From Nicotiana tabacum (Eukaryota > Streptophyta > Magnoliopsida > Solanales > Solanaceae), in assembly GCF_000715075.1 (NCBI RefSeq), contig NC_134102.1, positions 109,690,001 through 109,754,000 on the forward strand: a stretch of 64,000 nt of DNA, written 5' to 3'. Below the pieces are notes generated by a model. That model did not search any database, had not been told where the DNA came from, and saw only the letters and a program-made list of their open reading frames with translations. Of this stretch, positions 55,737-64,000 are shown in pieces. The position numbers and the translations under genes are program-made. Every line of letters begins with the position of its first letter. The stretch's first letter is position 1.

Positions 55737-58700
55737 TTCTTCCCCACTCAAACATACGTTCGTCCTCGAACGTGCCAAGAGTTGTTCTTAACCTTCAAAA
55801 TCTTCAAATCTCTATTCCATCTTACCACACACGTACCCGGGGGTGAACCCATGTCACCCTATTCCATATGAGCTTGACAACTCAATACAACTGAAATCAT
55901 TGATTTAACTTTAGCCCATAAACCTTAGAATTTAATTTCCAACCTTAAGAATTTTGTTGAAGACACGAATCTTACATTTACACCCTGTATGTGTTTGAAC
56001 AAGTTGTATCAAGCCATAACCATAACCATAACCACATACATAATCACCTAACATATTACACAACTCGCATGCTCATAGCACCATTCCTGACCACAGTGAC
56101 TACTCCAAAACTAACCAAATACTAGTATTAAACCCATATCGAACCAAACCTCATCCCAAAACCTTCTTACACTGTTGATAATAAAAGAAACATGCAAAAT
56201 TTCATGACCACTTACCAGATCAACAAGTCACGGAGCTCTCTCGCCCCAACTAGAACCATAATCACTTTCTGAGCCGACTCTCAATATTATACTCCCGAAT
56301 ATACCGAAATCAAACCTGATACTATCCATTCTAGGTCCAATGACCTTATATTACTAAACACAATTGTTCCATAGACATGTCGCACCAATATAACATCAGA
56401 GCCACAACTCGTGCTATCCGTGCACTAATACGCAGCAATTCAAATGTACCCAGTCATGGAAAATGACTCAAATGAGAGAACTGCCCCGCCATATTAACAA
56501 GTACCGCCACAACAAAACGCTGAAAATTCATCATACACTGTGGAACCATCACCCGATTCTAATACAAGGTTCATACCTTAACATAACTCCGCTGCAATGT
56601 GTGACCCCATCCAAACGCTGGTCCATAATATATACCTCGAGCCACCCCACTCAAAATCAATAACCACAGAGAGACAAATGACAAAAAATGCCACACAAAA
56701 CTTGAAAGAACATAACCATTACGCAATCGATCATGCAATACCCAAATACTCATCACGCTCAAATTTCGCTATAAAGCTCAAATAGAACCGCACCATCTGT
56801 GCACATAACCAATGAATCACAACTCCTTGTAGCATAAAGGAGTAACTCACAGATCATTTCAGAACACGAATAAGTTCAACATCAACCGAATGACACATCC
56901 CTCAACAATAGCAGTATGGAGCCAACCATTCCGGCTCGGTGTAGAATACACATCTTAATTGGGCCTACCAATGGACCCCCAAATCAACTTGGGTTACCCA
57001 AAAATAGATAAAAAAATCCCTCCGAAAATCCATAATGATTGAATCATAATACATTCTATCATCTGGTTAGCTCCGGCCACAACTTCACAGTCCAAAACCA
57101 TAAAACAATCTGCTCCTGAGAACTCCCAATCTCCAAATCCATAAAACACACGAATCACCATATTGGATTCTATCTCCACCGCCCGAATGCCTAACACCTC
57201 TCTCATACACGATCATCCCACGAGAAATACTTTAAAAGTTCTTTCATGCCACTTGGAAAAATTTGAATATCAGCAGTCTATCAACCATGTGAGTACCGTA
57301 ATACTAATTAAACATCCGTAAGTCAAAATACAATGTGCCTTCTGAAATATGCACCCTTCTCATACAACACCAAGTAGTAATCGTATTCATCTAGTCATTT
57401 AGAACTGCCCATGTTGTCTAAGAATTCATGACCATTCAGTCCAGACTTCGTTACCTTCCTTCAAGACTGAACTACCACGTTGTACATGTAAATCTAACTT
57501 CCGCACAACACATAACATCTATCTTACCATCATGTAAAAAGCACAAGAATCTCATTATCAACTCTGGTCACCGGCAAATTACATATCCGGTTAGTTAGAA
57601 ACCTTCCTCTTGCTTCCTTTTAGGAGGAAATCACAATACACAACACGTTTCCCACACTATTAGAAAATATCTGGTTCGAACCATGGTAGAAACCATCAAA
57701 ACATCTTTAGAGTCTCACCACATCATAATTACCCATATAAATACCACAACTGAAACACTCACTTTAAGAATACCTTATTTGAGTCTAAGGCCGTTTCATT
57801 CACCTTCCTGATACCATAATATAAAATCCATAATGATATACAAAAATGACACAAGTCTCGACACCATCCAACTTAAATCTCAAATTTTAGCCGCAAACAA
57901 ATCCGCCAAAAATTCTCAATTGTTACATATAAATCTCGAATCCATTAGAACTTTCTCGAGAATCACCCCCTTTGTTCACATCCACATTACACCGCCCAAA
58001 TGGGCCAAATGACATGTGCCCCATTAGCACAATAACTCTCAAAGAAGTAACTCTACTTTAATACCACCTATCAAATTCATACTCCGTGCGCACTACATCA
58101 TTCACAAATAATAACTCACTCATCCCACGATTTTCATATATTCATAAGCGAAATACAACCCGTATCCAGGAATTTCCTTATTCGAGTCATCATCGATCTC
58201 AACTTTTGCAAGTCATAACTAACCCACCAGTATGCCTCAGCCCAAAACTAAACCTTTACATATAATCATGAAATTGAATTATCAATACCAGGCTCCCCCA
58301 CTTGGCTCAAAGCCATAGATTAAAATATTCCATAACTCACAATAACAATACTCTAATACTGCCATAATGCCACAGTCAGTTCAACGAAACTTCTTCTCAA
58401 ACTTGTGCAATGCCAACCATAAAAATACCCCAAATCAGTCGTTAAGCTCGCAATCATTCTCTTGACACTCAAGTCAACTTCCTCAGCCAGATTCAAATTC
58501 AAATCTCCACACATACGCCATGTTGGCAGAAAAGAAACCCTTCATTCACGTTACAAGGAACACACCTACGTAGATTACTCTCCAGGAGATAACCCACCTC
58601 CCTAGCCTCCAATTGGCATCTTGTTATATCTTTTCGCAGCCACAATTTCTATGCGATCACTAAATCTTTCTGAGTCCAAACTCATTAACTAGACATAAGA

Positions 58701-59327
58701 GTTTAATTTGTCCCAAAATTTAAACACGTGAAAGATCTTTCAAAATATTCACATTCGAGACTGTACGTCACATCAAAACGAAAATCAAGCACCCAATGGC
58801 CTTTCCTTTACATTTCACAGAAACACTTCTGGTCACATTCAAATCGTCTTAACACATCCCGTAGTTACATCATACTCATCACAAGGCCATTCCACTACTC
58901 ATCGAGCCACAAATTCCACTCATAGGGACATTACCGGACATACGAGTCCAAATGTACAAGTTCTCACAACAAAAACTACCGAGCCTAAGCTACGGTCTAA
59001 CCCCGGCCTCAAGTCCTCCAGACTGACCAATCACCAAAACACAGAATACTCATCTCGAACTTCATTCATGGAATCACAAGCCGGCGATGCACAGCTGATA
59101 CCGAGCGCTCATGTGCGCATACGAATACATGGAAGGAATTCAAAGAGTTATGTCCCAAGCCGAATCAATCTCGCACGATAAGGAAAGAAAGATGGGAAGT
59201 ATATATCCTAAGTGCCATGTAGCCTCTCGAAGATAAGTATGGACGTCATCATACCGATCCGCAAGACTCTACTAGACACTTGCTCATGACTTATAGAACC
59301 TATGAACCTAGAGCTCTAATACCACCT
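55737..59327 (-). other. Non-coding interior of LARD copy 2
   Basis: Matches 5431-9022 almost base for base. Polypurine tract at 55737-55749, primer site at 59313-59324. No gag or pol motif. Confidence 0.78.
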
Positions 59328-62300
59328 TGTCACGACCCAAAATCTAACTAGTCGTGATGGCACCTAACCCAACCCGCTAGGTAAGCCAATTTTCAACTAT
59401 CCAATTCCAATAACAATTATTAAAGCAATTTAAGTAAATAAAGATCTTAATCTTATACAATCCCCAAGAACTGGTAGTACAAATCACGAGCTTCTAAGAA
59501 TAGAGTATACAAAGCGAAATAAAATAATTACATAGTCTGTTTGAATAATACATAAACAGAGCTTTTATAAATCTAAGGCTACCATGAACAAGAGGCAGCT
59601 ACAACAGGAACACAGGTACATCTTCAAATCCCGCAACCATCGAGCACATCAGCCAATATCTGCACGCAATGTGCAGAAGTGTAGTATCAGTACAACCGAC
59701 CCCATGTACTGAGTAAGTAACAAACCTAGCCTTAGGTTGAAAGTAGTGACGAGCTTCTACCAAGGTCGGGTCCAAACCCACTAGTCCACAACAGTCCATA
59801 ACAACATAAAGCAAATAATACCAAAAGTAACTCAGAGATAAAATGCTCAGCCAAATCATGATTTCAAAACTAATAGTTCTTCCTTTCAAGTACATCAGTG
59901 AAAACCCAAATCGTTTGCCGAAGTTGTCGTAAAAATGAATAAGTTTGAAAACAATAATTTTTCCCAAAATTCCATTCAATAATAAATGAGATGTTTCATT
60001 TTCCTTCCAGATAACATGTGTAAAAACAAATGCATCACTATGCCCATCTGTCAAAATGTGTGAGAAATCATGAATTATATGATGCTGTACAGCATGAAGA
60101 AAATACATCTTTATGCATGTATATCATGTGTGCATGCCAATGCGATGCAACTCAGTGATAAAATCATAAACAGCCCCTCGAGCTTACCTCATAATCACTC
60201 GAAAATAGCCCCTCGGACACACCTCACAATCACTTGTAAACAGCCCCTCGGGCATACCTCACAATCACTCGTAAACAGCTTCTCGGGCATACCTCACAAT
60301 CACTCATGCCTCCCAGTTACTCAGCACTCGGCACTCGACACTCGGCACTCGCACTCAGTAGGTACTTGCGCTCACTGGAGGTGTGTACAGACTCTGGAGG
60401 GGCTCCTACAGCCCAAGCACCATAATCTGCATGGGTAACTAACGTGCTGCACGGACAACTCACGTGCAATAATATCATATCGGAATCCGCACAGATAACT
60501 CACGTGCCATAATAAGCCATTAAGGCCTACTGCAGGCGAGCAACCCCGATCCATATAATAGTAATAATATATATAAAGCCAACATGGCCTGTTGCGGCAT
60601 GTAGCCCGATCCCAAATATATCCTCACAATCAGGCCATCGGCCTCCCTCAGTCATCAATCTCTCTAGTCTCTCTCTCATGGGCTCACAATGTCATGAGAA
60701 TAGCCCAAAAATGATGATATGATGTATCAATAAATAACAACAGAGACTGAGATATGATATGCAATAAAATGAATATGACTGAGTATGAATTTTCAATTTA
60801 AACAAATAATTCACAGCAATATGACCTTCGTGGGTTTCAATAATACTGGCACATAGCCTCAACATGATTTTTAATATGCTTTTCATCTCAATTTATTTAA
60901 CACATAAAACTGCATGGAAAATGCCAAGATTATTTAACTACAAAATTCCACAGAAACAATTATGTCACAATTTTTATAGTGCACGCCCACACGCCCGTCA
61001 CCTAGCATATATGTCACCTCCCAATGATTTACATAATACATATATTCAGGGTTCATACCCTCAGCTCCAAGATTAGAAGAGTTACTTACCTCGAACAAGA
61101 TGAATCCAATGTCGAGCAAGCTAAACAATGCTCCAAAAATTATATTCTGCGCGTAACAACTTCCGAACGGCTCAAATCTAGTCACAATTAATTTGATTCA
61201 GTCAACCCAAATTATAGGAATTTATTCCATATCAAAATACTAATTTTTCCACAAAATCTTAAATTACACTCAAAAATCGCTCGTGGGGCCCACGTCTTGG
61301 AACCCGACAAAAGTTACAAAATATGAACGCTCATTCAACCACGAGTCCAACCATATAAATTTTACTCAAATCTGACATCAACTCGACCATCAAATCTCCA
61401 AATTAAACCAAGAGGGTTTTCATAATTTTTTAACTTAATGCACCAATTAAATGTTAAAAACAACCATGGATTCGGGTAATTTAACTAATATTGAGTTAAG
61501 TACACTTACCCCATTGTTTCTTCTGAAAATCTCCCAAAAATTGCCTCTTCCCGAGCTCCAATCCGTAAAAAATGCAAAATGGGACGAAGTCCCATTTTCA
61601 GAACTTAAACTCTCTGCCCAGTCATTTGCTTTACGCGATCGCGAACATCCCCACGCGATTGTGAAGAATAGTTTTCCACTGCCCACACATTTTACCCTAC
61701 GCAAACGCGAAATCACTCACGCGATCGCGGATCACTGCCTCTCAAACCTACGCGAACGCGTTCAACCCCATGCGATCGCGTATAGCAATTGCCTCCCTTC
61801 ATCTCCGATCAAATCCTTCTACGCGAACGTGACCTCATCCACGCGTTCGCGAAGCATGGCTTAATACACTTACGCGATCGCATTCCTTTCTCTGCGACCA
61901 CATAGAACAAAAATACCACTACCCCAAATAAGCTTACGCGATCCCGTCCCAATCTTCGCGATCACGAGGAAGGTTTGGAACACCAGATATCAGCTGCTAC
62001 CAACAGTGCAAAAATGAAGGAAAAATAATCTGAATACCATACAAAACACCCCCGAGCCCCTTGGGACCTCAACCAAATATACCAACAAGTCTTAAAATAT
62101 CATACGAACTTAGTTGAGTCTTCAAATCACATCCAACAACACTAAAAACACGAATCATTCCCCAATTCAAGCCAAATGAACTTTGAAATTTCAAGTTTGC
62201 ACAAACAACGCCGAAACCTATCAAATCACGTCCGATTGACCTCAAAATTTGCACACAAGTCATAAATGATATCACAGACCTATTAAAATTTTTAGAATCG

Positions 62301-62676
62301 GATTTCAACCCCGATATCAGAAGTTCAACTCCCCGATCAAACTTTCCAAAAATTTAACTTTCGCCATTTCAAGCCTAATTCTGCTACGGACCTCCAAATA
62401 ATTTTCCAGACACGCTCCTAAGTCCAAAATTACCATACGGAGCTATTGGAATCATCAGAATTAAATTCCGAGGTCGTTTACACATAAGTGAATGTCCGGT
62501 CAACTTTTCCACTTAAGTTTTCAATTATGAGACTAAGTATCTCATTTCACTCCGAAATCCTTTCAGGCCCGAACCAACTAACCCAATAAGTCATAAATCA
62601 ATTGTAAGGCATAAATTGAGCAGAAAATGGGGAAAACGGGGTTGTGATATGCAAAATGATCGGTTGGGTCGTTACA
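59328..62676 (-). repeat. 5' LTR of LARD copy 2
   Basis: Corresponds to 9023-12372 and is closer to that LTR than to its own partner at 52670-55736, as expected if the whole element was duplicated after insertion. Confidence 0.85.
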
Positions 62677-63790
62677 AAATGGCAGAGTCTCATGCTGATA
62701 ACGTGTTATAAAATAAAAACTGTAAAGTAAATAAATTGAAGACAAGTATGGAGAGAGACTGATATATTATTCGACTTCAAACTGATCTAATGGTGAACTG
62801 AAATCTCCTCTATTTTAGAAAAAAGGAAGCGACTGCGAGGCTTTTCGGGAAGCATCGGCGGGGTTTTTCTTGAGTTGCTTCTAAGCTGTCTGCATGAGCT
62901 GCTCGCAACCTGCCTGTTTAATAAGAAGCTGTTGCAAATCATTTCATTGAGTTGCTTGCAACCTACCTGCATCAGCTGATTGGAGATAAACTTCAATGGA
63001 GTACTAAATAGATTCAAGAAGATTATCTACAGCGGATTAATAAATGGATATCCACAATAATATTTTCATAACAAAGCAAAGAAAATTTTGTGGATGTAGG
63101 TTCCTTTGTGTTTTTCTTCTGAGAACAATATCTTTAGAAAAATGCTTGTGAGAAAATAAGTATGTTGGTTGTTTGAAAATACTTTCTAAGGAAACCGTTA
63201 GCTATAAAAATTTCGTCAATTGCCATACTGAAATCAACAGTTGAATTCACATTATCGATTAATCTATTAAGCCATTTTACTAATAGTAGAATATTCTTCT
63301 TCTGGGCTAGGGCATCATTCATTTTACTTGGATTTCATTGTCATAGCTCCAGTTATGCAAATTCCCTTAACACTACTAAATTCCATTGTAGAGCCAACCT
63401 AAAGATGTAAAAGGGATGCAATGTATTTTTTTACTATAACCATGGTGTCCAAACCAGCTTGCGCGCATCTTGACTAAATAATTGCTAGCTGCTTTGTTTT
63501 CGGATTGTCTTAATTGGGTCCTCCATTATACACTTAAAAACAAACTTGCATTGGAAACTCAAGATATTAGCATACATTCCATGTGACCAGGGGGCGCATT
63601 TGCCATACGACATACGGGTACACATGAACCCAGTAACTTTTTCCTAGACAATGTATGTGTTAAATATTTTACTAAATATCTATAAATATTTAATTGTGAA
63701 CCCAGTTATTACTATAAATTTACTTAAAGTTACCATACGAACCCATAAACTTCAAATCTTGAATCTCCCTCTCCATGCGACATTACATAA
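62677..63790 (-). mobile_element. 5' part of the copia remnant, unit 3
   Basis: Near-identical to 12373-13486, including the cacgttatcagca block, the small minus frame (63322-63134) and the uninterrupted Gypsy target site (about 63575-63592). Confidence 0.55.
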
Positions 63791-64000
63791 GCCAGCTTCC
63801 AGCATCTAAACAACAACATACCCAGTATAATCTCACATAGTGCGGTCTGGAGAGGGTAGTGTGTATGCAGACCTTACCCATACCTTTGTGGAGGTAGAGT
63901 GGCTGTTTTCAATAGACTCTCAGCTCAATCAAGCATAAGTACCACAATAATAACAAGAAATAAGATGGGACAACACCGAAAAATTATGTAAAAGCAGCAT
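63791..64000 (-). mobile_element. 3' end of LINE copy 3, runs off the window
   Basis: The target duplicate gccagcttccagcatct at 63791-63807 is followed by the LINE tail (aaacaacaacatac...). It continues beyond the window as in 13504 onwards. Confidence 0.75.

Larger units (their letters stand above)
52670..62676 (-). mobile_element. LARD copy 2, left end lost in gap
   Basis: Near-identical to 2350-12372. LTRs at 52670-55736 (truncated by the gap) and 59328-62676. The right target duplicate aaatg at 62677-62681 and the following sequence equal those of copy 1, so this is the same insertion event duplicated. The primer site at 59313-59324 has one change (minus TGGTATTAGAGC). A 15-bp deletion near 54604 distinguishes the left LTR. 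No coding capacity. Confidence 0.85.

Overview
The window is plant nuclear DNA, almost certainly Solanaceae and probably a large-genome genus such as Nicotiana. That identification is inferred from a TS-type tRNA-derived SINE ending in TTG repeats, an RTE-type LINE, Tekay-like chromovirus Gypsy elements and very long gene-poor LTR families. I find no host protein-coding gene. Most of the sequence is nested transposable elements.

The functional content is RNA. Three U5 snRNA copies (about 19.57, 23.11 and 50.58 kb) and one U1 snRNA copy (22.38 kb) lie on the + strand. Each has a plant snRNA upstream sequence element (USE, RTCCCACATCG-like), a TATA box 33-34 nt further on (the Pol II spacing) and a match or near match to the plant 3'-end box. 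The promoter of a further U5 copy runs into a 200-N gap at 52470-52669. The U1 copy has a 20-nt tandem duplication that doubles the stem-loop II / U1A-binding loop.

These genes sit in a large repeated unit: degenerate Ty1-copia remnant, then a 5'-truncated RTE LINE carrying a hAT-like insertion, then snRNA gene(s). Unit 1 is about 335-23974. Unit 2 is about 23975-50978. A rearranged third copy starts at 50979, passes the gap and runs to the window end. Units 1 and 3 carry a 10.3-kb non-coding LTR element (LARD) at a site that is empty in unit 2 (near 26150). Unit 2 carries a 19.5-kb Gypsy nest at a site that is empty in units 1 and 3 (near 13270 and 63580). Target-site duplications (TSDs) confirm both insertions.

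The Gypsy nest (27381-46901, +) is a decayed chromovirus with gag, protease, RT-RNase H, integrase and a chromodomain-like tail. It is split by a 9.9-kb gag-only element (33296-43215, -) that has one long uninterrupted gag frame and no pol. The order of events that fits the structure is: copia and LINE insertion; hAT insertion into the LINE; unit duplication; LARD into one lineage and Gypsy into the other; the gag-only element into Gypsy; and finally the recent unit 1/unit 3 duplication, which could instead be an uncollapsed haplotype beside the gap. Percent divergences were judged by eye, not computed.
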